19,252 bases of DNA from positions 1-19,252 of the forward strand of contig CAYGJN010000047.1 in NCBI GenBank assembly GCA_964350135.1. Direction: 5' to 3'. A model generated the notes under the pieces. It searched no databases. It worked only from the letters and a program-made list of their open reading frames with translations, and was not told the DNA's origin. This document shows, one piece after another, positions 1 to 7,567 of the stretch. Made by a program: the position numbers and the translations under genes. The stretch comes from CAYGJN01 sp964350135. GTDB taxonomy: Bacteria; Bdellovibrionota; Bacteriovoracia; Bacteriovoracales; Bacteriovoracaceae. The first letter of the stretch is position 1; each line of letters starts with the position of its first letter.

Positions 1-671
1 TTCCATATTTTAAATCGGCCATCTTTAATATCATGAAGTTTTCCATCAACGTTTAGGGTAGGAGCAATATAAATATCTCTTGTGTTAATTAAGTTACGAA
101 CGTAGTCATCGTTTTCGTAATTTTCAAGAAGATACTGAATAAGTTTAAGAGGAATTTCTGTGGATAGGTGCTCTCTTGCATGATGAGATCCAACAAAGAA
201 AATTCCAGGCGTAAAATAATCATTATATCGATTTTCAGGTTTCGTAATTCTAAAAAGAGGAATGTCTCTGCCTTCAAGAGTTTTTCCAAGTGTTGAGTAT
301 TCCACTAATTCAGGAAATCTTTCTTCTAATTGAGCAAGAGTTTCTAGTAGGTCGTCATAAGTATGGTAAGCAGCGTGATTATTTGGAAATTCATAATCTC
401 TTAACCCTTTAACTTCTGGAGCTTTAGTATCCATACGATGTGAAGTAACAAGCTTATTTTTAAAAACTTTCTTCAGCATAATATAATCAAAGTCATTAAC
501 GACGGCATATACATCATCTTCAATAATTGAATCAATATGAATATACTTTGCTATCTCGGATCTTTCTTCAGCATTTTTGGCCTTAAGATGTACAAAGTGC
601 ATAGGCGATGAAAACGATCGGGCACTAACCGCAAAAATGAAAACAATAAATAGTAGAATTGACAGACGCAT
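1..671 (-). CDS. Secreted M14-family zinc carboxypeptidase (5' part, cut by window edge)
   Basis: Read on the minus strand from the ATG at 671-669, the frame stays open to the window edge (223 codons seen). Residues 1-22 look like a signal peptide (MRLSILLFIVFIFAVSARSF), so the enzyme is probably exported. Residues 23-95 resemble an inhibitory propeptide. The catalytic domain begins near residue 100. It has the M14 zinc motif HxxE (H164-A-R-E167, in GSHHAREHLS) and the NxDG motif (N207-V-D-G210), which in carboxypeptidase T-like enzymes precedes the Trp-Arg-Lys substrate-binding segment; the window ends at the Trp. The third zinc ligand and catalytic Glu would lie outside. The start is set by GGAGG (bases 676-680, minus strand) four bases upstream. 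M14 enzymes remove C-terminal residues from proteins or, in some members, cut wall peptides; which applies here cannot be judged. It is divergent from the dcw operon. The family call is strong, the substrate unknown. Confidence 0.88.
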   Translation of the reverse strand, partial: MRLSILLFIVFIFAVSARSFSSPMHFVHLKAKNAEERSEIAKYIHIDSIIEDDVYAVVNDFDYIMLKKVFKNKLVTSHRMDTKAPEVKGLRDYEFPNNHAAYHTYDDLLETLAQLEERFPELVEYSTLGKTLEGRDIPLFRITKPENRYNDYFTPGIFFVGSHHAREHLSTEIPLKLIQYLLENYENDDYVRNLINTRDIYIAPTLNVDGKLHDIKDGRFKIW

Positions 672-722
672 TGTTCCTCCCTGAATACAAAAAATCCTTT
701 TCAACAAATCTTATCTGATAAA

Positions 723-752
723 ATTATTTCATTTCTCATGACGAAGCGTCAA
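723..752 (-). promoter_or_regulatory. Candidate sigma-70-type promoter for the carboxypeptidase gene
   Basis: On the minus strand, TTGACG (752-747) and AATAAT (728-723) are separated by 18 bases; each matches the consensus at five of six positions. Transcription would start near 715, giving a leader of about 44 bases that includes the GGAGG ribosome site. The call rests on motif matching only. Confidence 0.42.
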
Positions 753-773
753 ATAAGAAGGTATCCTTATAAG
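738..773 (+). promoter_or_regulatory. Region of weak candidate promoters for mtnP and the dcw operon
   Basis: Two overlapping weak solutions exist on the plus strand. ATGACG (738-743) with TATCCT (762-767) has an 18-base spacer and matches 4/6 plus 4/6. GCGTCA (746-751) with TATAAG (768-773) has a 16-base spacer and matches 3/6 plus 5/6. A TATAAT at 799-804 is a better hexamer but lies too close to the ribosome site at 806 to give a usual leader. A plus-strand promoter must lie in or near here because the upstream gene is divergent, but the exact boxes are uncertain. Confidence 0.25.
739..751. promoter_or_regulatory. Palindrome TGACG-AAG-CGTCA, possible operator shared by divergent genes
   Basis: This is a perfect 5-bp inverted repeat with a 3-base centre, about 68 bases from the carboxypeptidase start and 64 bases from the mtnP start. 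One arm forms most of the minus-strand -35 box at 747-752; the other gives a weaker plus-strand -35-like hexamer (ATGACG, 738-743). The position suits a regulator that controls both directions, but a chance short palindrome cannot be excluded. Confidence 0.3.
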
Positions 774-815
774 CACTAAATAATAAAATCTTCTTACTTA
801 TAATTGAGGTAATAG

Positions 816-1664
816 ATGACAGTTAAGCTCGGTTTTATTGGCGGCAGCGGAATTTATAATATTGAAGGCATTAACACTATTAAAGAAATAGAAGTTGAAA
901 CTCCGTTTGGTATACCAAGTTCAAAAGTACTACATGGTGAAGTTGATGGTTATGAATTTTACTTTTTACCAAGGCATGGTAGCGGGCATACAATACTTCC
1001 ATCAGAGATAAATTATCGAGCAAATATTTTTGCAATGAAAAGTTTAGGAGTTGATACTCTTGTCTCTCTTTCAGCAGTAGGTTCTCTAAAAGAAGAAATA
1101 TCTCCTAGGATGATTTTCTTACCTGATCAATTTATTGATTGGACTAAGGGTAAAAGGGAGAGAACGTTTTTTGGGGAAGGCATGGTAGGACATGTTTCAA
1201 CAGCCTATCCCATTGAGAAAAGTCTACAGCAACGTATAAAACAGGCTTGCGAAAAACTTGAAATTAACCACGCGGCAGATGGTGCATATATATGCATTGA
1301 GGGACCACAGTTTTCAAGTAGAGCTGAGTCTGAGTTTTACAGAAGTATAGGAGCAAAAGTTATTGGTATGACTAATGTTCCTGAATCATATTTAGCAAAA
1401 GAAGCAGGAATGGCCTACGCAACAATTGCTCTAGTTACAGATTACGATTGTTGGAAAGAAGAACATTGCACAGTAGACGAAATCATGAAAGTTATGAGTG
1501 ATAATTATAATACCGCTAAAAAGCTAATGCCAGAGCTTGTTAGAGAGCTTTCTGTTAATCCAATTGTGTTTACTCCGGAGAATAAATTTGCAGTTGTCAC
1601 CGGAGAAAATGATCTAAATCAAAACCATAAAAAAGTACTCGAAGTACTATTGAGGTCACAATAG
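816..1664 (+). CDS. mtnP: S-methyl-5'-thioadenosine phosphorylase
   Basis: This cytosolic purine phosphorylase should split 5'-methylthioadenosine, the by-product of S-adenosylmethionine use in polyamine and related pathways, into adenine and methylthioribose-1-phosphate. Visible signatures are the N-terminal phosphate loop GGSG (9-12), the Arg-His phosphate-binding pair (R53-H54), EGPQFSSRAES (162-172), the MTNVPE segment (185-190) and TDYDCW (208-213). The two Asp in TDYDCW (209 and 211) mark 6-aminopurine specificity and separate MTA phosphorylase from inosine/guanosine phosphorylases. The length of 282 residues matches the family (human enzyme about 283). GAGG at 806-809 supports the start. 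It is the first plus-strand gene and occupies the place where mraZ heads many dcw clusters. Its stop codon overlaps the proposed AUA start of rsmH, so the two are probably co-translated. Confidence 0.93.
   Translation: MTVKLGFIGGSGIYNIEGINTIKEIEVETPFGIPSSKVLHGEVDGYEFYFLPRHGSGHTILPSEINYRANIFAMKSLGVDTLVSLSAVGSLKEEISPRMIFLPDQFIDWTKGKRERTFFGEGMVGHVSTAYPIEKSLQQRIKQACEKLEINHAADGAYICIEGPQFSSRAESEFYRSIGAKVIGMTNVPESYLAKEAGMAYATIALVTDYDCWKEEHCTVDEIMKVMSDNYNTAKKLMPELVRELSVNPIVFTPENKFAVVTGENDLNQNHKKVLEVLLRSQ
1634..1648 (+). other. Small hairpin just upstream of the rsmH ribosome site
   Basis: AGTACT-CGA-AGTACT forms a perfect 6-bp stem with a 3-base loop inside the last codons of mtnP. It ends three bases before the GAGG at 1652-1655. 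It does not cover the ribosome site, so it may affect start selection or simply be a coincidence of coding sequence. Confidence 0.3.
1652..1663 (+). promoter_or_regulatory. Ribosome binding site and proposed AUA start codon of rsmH
   Basis: GAGG (1652-1655) is followed by five bases and then ATA (1661-1663). The same TTGAGGT string also precedes the mtnP ATG (804-810). No ATG, GTG or TTG exists in the rsmH frame between the stop at 1628-1630 and the TTG at 1712, yet homology to RsmH begins upstream of 1712. ATA overlaps the mtnP TAG as ATAG, mimicking the common ATGA coupling overlap. Confidence 0.6.
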
Positions 1665-2572
1665 AATACAAAAAGCATTACTCTGTCTTTAAAAATGAGT
1701 GTATTAATTTTTTGACTGAAGATAATGATTTCAATTTTCCCATTGCTGATCTCACTTTTGGAGCTGGTGGGCATAGTACAGCCTTGGCCATGAATGATAA
1801 AAAAATAAAGGTTATTGGAGTTGATCAAGATAAAGAGGCATTTGAAAATGGCTTAACCACAATTAAAGAAGCCTCCCTTCAAGATCAGATTGAGCTTGTT
1901 AGATTAAGTTTTGGGGAATTTCCATCTTATTATCAAGATAAATTTCCTGAAAAAAAACTTTCAGGTGCACTTATGGATCTTGGAGTTTCTTCACATCATT
2001 TTGATAGTCCTGAAAGAGGATTTTCATTTCGCCATGAAGGACCTCTGGATATGAGAATGGATCAATCAAATAATGATTTGCCAACAGCTGAAGAAGTTTT
2101 AAATAGGTATAGCGAGCAGCAAATTGCAGACATTATATTTAAATATGGCGAAGAAAGATTGGGAAAAAAAATAGCAAGACATATTGTTGAGAGAAGAGAT
2201 CAAGAAAGGCTAGAAACAACTAAACAATTAGAAAATATCGTCTATCACTGCTATCCTAAAAGAGACAGGTTTAAGAAAGCACATCCTGCTACAAGAACAT
2301 TTCAGGCCTTACGGCTGTTTGTTAATCAAGAACTGGAAGTGCTTGAGAGTACTATGGAAGATATAGTTAACTTACTTGCACCAGGAAGTAAGTTTTGCAT
2401 TATTAGCTTTCACTCTTTAGAGGATAGAATTGCTAAGCATCAGTTTAAGGATTTTGCACGAAGAGGTTTAGGTAGGATTGAAACAAAAAAACCGATTTTA
2501 CCAAGTGCTAAAGAGTTGGAAGAAAATCCAAGATCAAGAAGTGCAAAGTTAAGAGTTTTTACTAAAAGTTAA
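1661..2572 (+). CDS. rsmH: 16S rRNA (cytosine-1402-N4)-methyltransferase, probable AUA start
   Basis: RsmH (MraW) transfers a methyl group from S-adenosylmethionine to N4 of C1402 in the 30S decoding centre and is a classic first gene of dcw clusters. The SAM-binding loop is LTFGAGGHST, followed by VIGVDQD, ALMDLGVSSHHFD, a PLDMRMD motif, ATRTFQALRLFVNQEL, and CIISFHSLEDR near the C-terminus. Starting at ATA 1661 gives 303 residues (E. coli about 313) and includes EYKKHYSVFKNE, which lines up with the N-terminal 'KHxxVLLxE' motif of the family. The first ordinary start codon, TTG at 1712, gives 286 residues, deletes that motif and has no well-spaced ribosome site. The family assignment is firm; the start is inference. 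An ATG-to-ATA sequencing error is the main alternative. Confidence 0.9.
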   Translation: MEYKKHYSVFKNECINFLTEDNDFNFPIADLTFGAGGHSTALAMNDKKIKVIGVDQDKEAFENGLTTIKEASLQDQIELVRLSFGEFPSYYQDKFPEKKLSGALMDLGVSSHHFDSPERGFSFRHEGPLDMRMDQSNNDLPTAEEVLNRYSEQQIADIIFKYGEERLGKKIARHIVERRDQERLETTKQLENIVYHCYPKRDRFKKAHPATRTFQALRLFVNQELEVLESTMEDIVNLLAPGSKFCIISFHSLEDRIAKHQFKDFARRGLGRIETKKPILPSAKELEENPRSRSAKLRVFTKS

Positions 2573-2580
2573 GGAGAAAA

Positions 2581-2910
2581 ATGAGGACTAGGCAAATACC
2601 ACAGAGAAAAGGAATTATTAGAACTAGTATTAGTTCCTTTTTACAAAAAATTGTTTTTAGTTCTCAGGGCCTACCAATATTTTTAACTGCTGCCATTCTT
2701 GGCTTTCTTTTGGTTCTTTTTAGAATGAAAAGTGTTGAGCAGGATTATCAACTCAATGATATTAATAAAAACACAAAAAAAATTAGTTATGAGAATAAGG
2801 ATTTAAAAGCGAAGAGAGCTAATAAGCTCTCAGTTCGAAATCTTAGAAAGATGGCAAATAAATATCAACTTAATAGACCCAAACAAAATCAAGTAATCGT
2901 TATTCCATAA
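2581..2910 (+). CDS. ftsL: FtsL-like divisome protein
   Basis: This is a 109-residue bitopic protein: a basic cytoplasmic N-terminus (1-28), one transmembrane segment (about 31-48, LPIFLTAAILGFLLVLFR) and a charged, coiled-coil-prone periplasmic part (50-98) with leucines at heptad-like spacing (KDLKAKRANKLSVRNLRKMANK). FtsL has little sequence conservation. The call rests on this architecture, the size, and the position between rsmH and ftsI, which is the standard ftsL slot. FtsL pairs with FtsB and FtsQ and activates FtsW-FtsI at the septum; an FtsB gene is not visible here. AAGGAG (2573-2578 region) lies just before the ATG, eight bases after the rsmH stop. The next gene starts four bases after its stop. 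Confidence 0.78.
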   Translation: MRTRQIPQRKGIIRTSISSFLQKIVFSSQGLPIFLTAAILGFLLVLFRMKSVEQDYQLNDINKNTKKISYENKDLKAKRANKLSVRNLRKMANKYQLNRPKQNQVIVIP

Positions 2911-2914
2911 TATT

Positions 2915-4831
2915 ATGAAAACATCTGATAAAGAAAAGAATAAGATCTATTTTACTTTTATAATTTTTATACTTTTCTTTATAATTATTATTGGCCGTGC
3001 CTTTTTCATACAAGTAATCAATAAACAAAAACTACTGTCTTATTCTAATGACCAGGTTTTAAGAACAGTAAAGGTCTTCCCTAACAGAGGGCGTATCCTA
3101 GATAGAAATGCAAATCCTTTAGCAATTAATATTTTAACTTATAATATTTTTGCACTTCCCAAACAGCTTGAGAACAAAAGTAAAACATTAAGACAGATTG
3201 AAAAGGTTGTACCAGAGCTTAGCTATTCTGAACTTAAGTCAAAATTAAGCGGACGTAAGAGATTCACCTGGCTTGCTAGAAAAATAAAGTTAAAAGATGA
3301 TCAGGTTGAAAAAGTAAAATCACTAAAAGGTGTTTTTATTGAAAAAAGTTACAAGAGGTATTATCCAAACAATGAGTTGATGTCACAACTTGTTGGCTTT
3401 GTAGGGGTTGATAATGTAGGTCTATCAGGAATTGAATATCAGTTTGATAATACTCTTAAAGGTGAAGTTCAAGTTCGAAAATACATGAAAGATGCTAAGG
3501 GACGACCGATTAAATTTGAAAGTTACCACCATGAGCATCAGTCACAAGATATAACACTTTCAATAGATAAAGATGTTCAGGGCATTGCTGAAAAATATTT
3601 AAAAGAAGCCATTATTGAACATAAAGCCAGCATGGGTGGAGTTGGTGTGATGAACGCGCTCAATGGAGAAATATTAGCGTTGGCCAATTATCCAAACTTT
3701 GATCCAAATCATCTTAACAGATCAGATGCTCATGCAAGAAAACTCTCTTTTGTTAGTGATCCTTTTGAGCCTGGTTCTATTTTTAAGATCTTTACTATTT
3801 CTTCTGCTCTTGAAAATAGGATTATTACTCCTGATACAAATTATTTTTGTGAACATGGAAAGTTTCGTGTTGGAAACCATATTATTAAAGAATCAGACAC
3901 TAAGAAAAAACATGAGTGGCTTTCAGTAGAGGATATTATAAAATATAGCTCTAATATAGGAACTACTAAAGTTGCTTTTGATTTAAGTTATCCATTACTA
4001 GATGAGACAATAAAGAAATTTGGTTTTGGTGAGAAAACCAACGTTGAATTGCCAGCAGAGTCCAGAGGTATATATTCTGATAACGAAAAAACTTCGGCGC
4101 TAAGATTAAGTAATTTAAGTTTTGGCCAAGGTGTTGCAACGACTGGCATTCAAATGTTGGCAGCTTATGCCGCGATCGCTAATGGTGGTGTTTATTACAG
4201 ACCAACAGTTCTTCGAAATGACAATGAAGTAGAGGGAAAAAGAATTATCGCAAGTAATCTAGCTTCTCAATTACAAGATATGTTGTTGGGAGTTGTTGAG
4301 GAAGGAACAGCTCAGAATGTTAAAATTCCATATTTCAAAATTGCAGGAAAAACAGGAACAGCTCAAAAAGCAGACTCTTCAGGAAGATATACATCTTATA
4401 TTGCAAACTTTGTTGGTTTTCCAATTAATGTTAAAAATAAATTTGTCGTCTTTGCCTATGTTGAAGACCCTAAAGGGGATTCATACTATGGAAGTGTTGT
4501 TGCAGCACCAATCGTTAAAAAAGTTATTGAGTATATGCTTTTTAGAAACAAAGAGTATCAAAACTTAGAAATTGCCAAAGTTGATGTCCAAAAAACCAGG
4601 ATGGATCACGTAAAAGTTAGGCAAGCCTCAAAAAGAATTCTTGGCCCAAATCTGATTCCAAATTTTATTGGCCTCGATAAGAGATCTGCTTCAAAATTGG
4701 CAAAACAGTTGGGAATAAAGCTTAGGTATCAAGGAATGGGAGTTGTATATGATCAGTCTCCTACTGCAGGTGATCCCAAGCAAGAGGAACAAACGGTTAA
4801 TTTAAGAGTGCGACCACCAAGATATGAATGA
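2915..4831 (+). CDS. ftsI: Septal peptidoglycan transpeptidase (PBP3) with C-terminal PASTA domain
   Basis: This is a class B penicillin-binding protein that makes D,D-crosslinks in septal wall together with FtsW. A single N-terminal anchor (about 11-34) is followed by the dimerisation region beginning RGRILDRN (58-65). The transpeptidase domain has the three active-site motifs: SIFK (S288 nucleophile, K291), SSN (345-347) and KTGT (479-482). After the catalytic domain, residues about 578-636 form one PASTA module (LIPNFIGLDKRSASKLAKQLG, ending in TVNLRVRPP). Single or double PASTA tails occur in FtsI/PBP proteins of several non-enterobacterial lineages but are absent from E. coli FtsI. At 638 residues it is slightly longer than E. 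coli FtsI for that reason. No Shine-Dalgarno sequence precedes the ATG, which lies four bases after ftsL, so translation is probably coupled. The end overlaps murE by 8 bases. Confidence 0.95.
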   Translation: MKTSDKEKNKIYFTFIIFILFFIIIIGRAFFIQVINKQKLLSYSNDQVLRTVKVFPNRGRILDRNANPLAINILTYNIFALPKQLENKSKTLRQIEKVVPELSYSELKSKLSGRKRFTWLARKIKLKDDQVEKVKSLKGVFIEKSYKRYYPNNELMSQLVGFVGVDNVGLSGIEYQFDNTLKGEVQVRKYMKDAKGRPIKFESYHHEHQSQDITLSIDKDVQGIAEKYLKEAIIEHKASMGGVGVMNALNGEILALANYPNFDPNHLNRSDAHARKLSFVSDPFEPGSIFKIFTISSALENRIITPDTNYFCEHGKFRVGNHIIKESDTKKKHEWLSVEDIIKYSSNIGTTKVAFDLSYPLLDETIKKFGFGEKTNVELPAESRGIYSDNEKTSALRLSNLSFGQGVATTGIQMLAAYAAIANGGVYYRPTVLRNDNEVEGKRIIASNLASQLQDMLLGVVEEGTAQNVKIPYFKIAGKTGTAQKADSSGRYTSYIANFVGFPINVKNKFVVFAYVEDPKGDSYYGSVVAAPIVKKVIEYMLFRNKEYQNLEIAKVDVQKTRMDHVKVRQASKRILGPNLIPNFIGLDKRSASKLAKQLGIKLRYQGMGVVYDQSPTAGDPKQEEQTVNLRVRPPRYE

Positions 4832-6206
4832 ACGTGAGGTCTTGAGACTTTTAAACTCACTTAGACTTAAAAGCAATATTACTAAATCTTTTGATATTAA
4901 AAACCTTATTATTAACTTACAAAACGCGACAGTTTCAGATTTAGTTTTTTATAATTTAAATGATGATTCTAAAAGTATAGAGATATTTAAAGAACGTTAT
5001 AAAAAATCGACTAAACCACTTCTTGTAATCCCAAAAGAGATTGAAGGCATTGAGTGCATAAGTGTAGAGAAAAAAGATTTTTTAAAAGCTCAAAAAATTT
5101 TAGCAGATAAGTTATACCCGTTAGATCTTTCAAGTAAAAAAATTGTTGGAGTTACTGGAACCAATGGCAAAACGACAACAGTATATCTTGCTATGCAAAT
5201 AGCAAAGCAAAATGGACTTTCTTCTTTTTCTATTGGCTCCTTGGGAATTAATGATTCAGACAAGAAACTAGTTGATTTGAAGGGCATGACAACTCCTGCG
5301 TTTATAGATTTGCGAAAATATTTATATAAATACTTTAGTGAATATGATGTTTGCTTTATGGAAGTAAGTAGTCATGCTTTGAAGCAAGATAGACTTTATG
5401 GGATTAGCTTCGATGCTGGAGCTTGGACAAGTTTTAGCCAAGACCATCTAGATTTTCACCCAAGTATTGAAGACTATTTCAATAGCAAGCTACTTTTCCC
5501 AAAAAACCTTCTGAAAAAAAATGCAAGTTTCTTTGTACCGTCAGAACAGTTTGAGCTAAAGGAGAAACTTAAAAATATAGAGTTTAAAGAAACCACTGTT
5601 TTAAAGGACCGAAATATTAAAAACCTGCCAAGTTTTTTTAAGGTTCAGTATAATAAAGAAGATCTAGAGATTGCTCTAAATCTAGTCGAATCTATTTTGC
5701 CAATACAGTTAAGCGTTGATTTATCTAACCTCAAGACTCCTGAGGGGCGTTTTGAGATTTATAATATTAATAATAAAACAGCGATTATTGATTCAGCACA
5801 CACACCTGATGCCTTTGAAAATATTTTAAGTGCAATAAGTGAAACCTATCCAAATCAAAAACGGTTTATTCTTTTTGGATGTGGAGGAGATAGAGATTCA
5901 TCTAAAAGGTCTCAAATGGGAAAAATTGCAAGTAAGTTTGCTGATACATTAATTATTACATCTGATAATCCTCGTTATGAAGATCCGCAACAGATCATTG
6001 ATCATATACTCGATGGTGTGGAAGGTCCTTCAAAAGTATTCTTGGAACGTGATCAAGCTGTTTCCTGGGCAGTTAATAATATGAAAGAAAGTGATTTGCT
6101 AATTCTTTTAGGGAAAGGGCCTGAAAATTATATTCTAATGGGTGATAATAAAATCGAATATAGTGATTTAAATTGCTTTATAAAACACGCGAATAATAAT
6201 GATTAA
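4824..6206 (+). CDS. murE: UDP-MurNAc-L-Ala-D-Glu:meso-diaminopimelate ligase
   Basis: MurE is a cytosolic ATP-dependent ligase that adds the third stem-peptide residue. It has the ATP loop GTNGKTT (112-118), TTP (156-158), EVSSHAL (180-186), QDHLDFH (206-212), the lysine expected to be carbamylated (K222), EGRFE, DSAHTPDA and GCGGDRD. The substrate motif DNPR (381-384) and the GKGPE segment carrying the DAP-contacting Glu indicate meso-diaminopimelate rather than lysine. At 460 residues it is shorter than E. coli MurE (495). The N-terminal UDP-binding domain is unusually divergent: the usual DSR motif is not recognisable and the central domain loops are short. The start at 4824 overlaps ftsI by 8 bases with no clear ribosome site; another ATG at 4828 is out of frame. 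The 3' end overlaps murF by 8 bases. Confidence 0.94.
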   Translation: MNEREVLRLLNSLRLKSNITKSFDIKNLIINLQNATVSDLVFYNLNDDSKSIEIFKERYKKSTKPLLVIPKEIEGIECISVEKKDFLKAQKILADKLYPLDLSSKKIVGVTGTNGKTTTVYLAMQIAKQNGLSSFSIGSLGINDSDKKLVDLKGMTTPAFIDLRKYLYKYFSEYDVCFMEVSSHALKQDRLYGISFDAGAWTSFSQDHLDFHPSIEDYFNSKLLFPKNLLKKNASFFVPSEQFELKEKLKNIEFKETTVLKDRNIKNLPSFFKVQYNKEDLEIALNLVESILPIQLSVDLSNLKTPEGRFEIYNINNKTAIIDSAHTPDAFENILSAISETYPNQKRFILFGCGGDRDSSKRSQMGKIASKFADTLIITSDNPRYEDPQQIIDHILDGVEGPSKVFLERDQAVSWAVNNMKESDLLILLGKGPENYILMGDNKIEYSDLNCFIKHANNND

Positions 6207-7542
6207 AAAATCTACTTTATTAAAATTAGTTAATACAGAAATCAATTTCCCCAAAGATCTTTTTAATATATCAACAGATACAAGAAAGATTAAAAAAGAT
6301 GATTTGTTCATAGCTCTTGATGGAGAGAATTTTCAAGGTATAAATTTTTGCAAACAAGCTCTTGAAAAAGGAGCGATTGGTTTTGTTTATAATGCAAATC
6401 CTGAAAATGATATGCTTGCAAAAAAGATTATTAGCAAATTTCCCAAAAAGAGGATTATACCTACTAATTGCACCCTAAGCTTTTTACAAAAATTGGCCAA
6501 TTTGCACAGAAGAGATTGGGGTAAGTTCATTATAGGGATTACTGGATCAAATGGTAAAACCACAACTAAAGAAATGCTTCATCATCTTTTGCAATCTCAC
6601 TATAAAGACAAGATTATTGCAACAAAAGGTAATTTGAATAACTTCATAGGCGTTCCTCTATCACTTCTTGAAATAGATACACATCATGATATTGCAATTA
6701 TTGAGATGGGAACGAGCTTAAAAGGGGAGATTAAGCTTCTTTGCGATATTGCTGAACCTTCCGCTGGTATTATTACTAATATTGGTAAGGCTCATATTGA
6801 GTTTCTCGAATCCGAAGAAGGTATCTTTGATGAGAAGAGAGCTCTTTATGATTCATTAGATGAAAACTCACTTTTTGTTATTAATAAAGACGATAAGTTT
6901 CTTTCGAAACTAGAACTTAAAGAGAATATGGTAAGCTTTTCATTCAAAGATGGGGCTGATTATAAACTTTCAAAAATCCCACAAGGTTTCAAGGTAAACG
7001 ATTGGATAATTGAAAACTCTCATATACTTGGTATTCATAACCAAATTAATTTAGCAGCAGCCTTGATACTATCTTACAAAGTAGCTCCAGCAAGTATTGA
7101 TCTCTTTATTCAGTCGGCAAAAGATTTTATACCCAGAGAAAATCGTTCTAGTTGGATTGAATACAATGGTGCTCGAGTTTTTCTTGATGCATACAACGCT
7201 AACCCCAGTTCTATGGAAGCATCTTTAAGAGCATTTGCAGAAAGCTCTGATATATCAAAGGCCTTATTTGTCTTGGGGGATATGAATGAACTGGGCCCAA
7301 GTACTGCTCATGAACATGAAAATATCGCCTCATTGATTTCAAACCTTGGTGGCGAGAATGCTTATTTTATAGGTCAATATTCTCAATTCTACGAGAAGGG
7401 TTTTAAAGGAAGGTCTCAATCTTTTGCAAATGTAGAAGAACTTGCAAACAGCCTTGGTGCATCTTGGATAAAAGAATCAAAATTAGTCTTTATCAAGGGT
7501 AGTCGTTCTTTACAATTAGAGTCATTAATCGATATAAGTTAG
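6199..7542 (+). CDS. murF: UDP-MurNAc-tripeptide:D-alanyl-D-alanine ligase
   Basis: MurF adds the D-Ala-D-Ala dipeptide and completes the cytosolic pentapeptide precursor. Recognisable elements in order are DTR (27-29) and DLF (35-37) of the UDP-binding domain, GSNGKTT ATP loop (116-122), KGNLNNFIGVPLSLL (144-157), EMGTS (169-173), TNIGKAHIEFL (193-203), the candidate carbamylated lysine K213, YNANPSSMEASL, and the C-terminal KGSRSLQLE. All key Mur ligase residues are present, unlike in the murD product of this cluster. The length of 447 residues is normal (E. coli 452). The start overlaps murE by 8 bases, implying coupled translation. The D-Ala-D-Ala ligase (ddl) that supplies its substrate is not in this window. 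Confidence 0.95.
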   Translation: MIKKSTLLKLVNTEINFPKDLFNISTDTRKIKKDDLFIALDGENFQGINFCKQALEKGAIGFVYNANPENDMLAKKIISKFPKKRIIPTNCTLSFLQKLANLHRRDWGKFIIGITGSNGKTTTKEMLHHLLQSHYKDKIIATKGNLNNFIGVPLSLLEIDTHHDIAIIEMGTSLKGEIKLLCDIAEPSAGIITNIGKAHIEFLESEEGIFDEKRALYDSLDENSLFVINKDDKFLSKLELKENMVSFSFKDGADYKLSKIPQGFKVNDWIIENSHILGIHNQINLAAALILSYKVAPASIDLFIQSAKDFIPRENRSSWIEYNGARVFLDAYNANPSSMEASLRAFAESSDISKALFVLGDMNELGPSTAHEHENIASLISNLGGENAYFIGQYSQFYEKGFKGRSQSFANVEELANSLGASWIKESKLVFIKGSRSLQLESLIDIS

Positions 7543-7567
7543 GATCAAACAGTTTTTGGTTTAAAGA

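Noticed and set aside
89..289. Minus-strand 66-residue open frame
   Set aside because: It lies in another frame of the M14 carboxypeptidase, whose zinc motif and start are clear; no ribosome site or family resemblance.
799..804. Consensus TATAAT as the mtnP -10 box
   Set aside because: Transcription would start about five bases before the ATG, downstream of the good ribosome site at 806-809, and there is no matching -35 hexamer at the right distance.
1620..1664. Programmed -1 frameshift fusing MtnP to RsmH
   Set aside because: The A-run at 1629-1634 is not a proper slippery heptamer in the mtnP frame, and the shifted frame has a stop at 1628-1630 next to it. MtnP is already full length, so an AUA start is simpler.
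1619..1828. Minus-strand frame across the mtnP-rsmH junction
   Set aside because: It overlaps the conserved RsmH N-terminus on the other strand and has a low-complexity, Phe/Ile-rich sequence; it is an AT-rich shadow.
3699..3929. Plus-strand Leu-rich frame that looks like a small membrane protein
   Set aside because: It is entirely inside the ftsI transpeptidase domain in another frame; the Leu/Ile-rich content comes from the AT-rich coding sequence.
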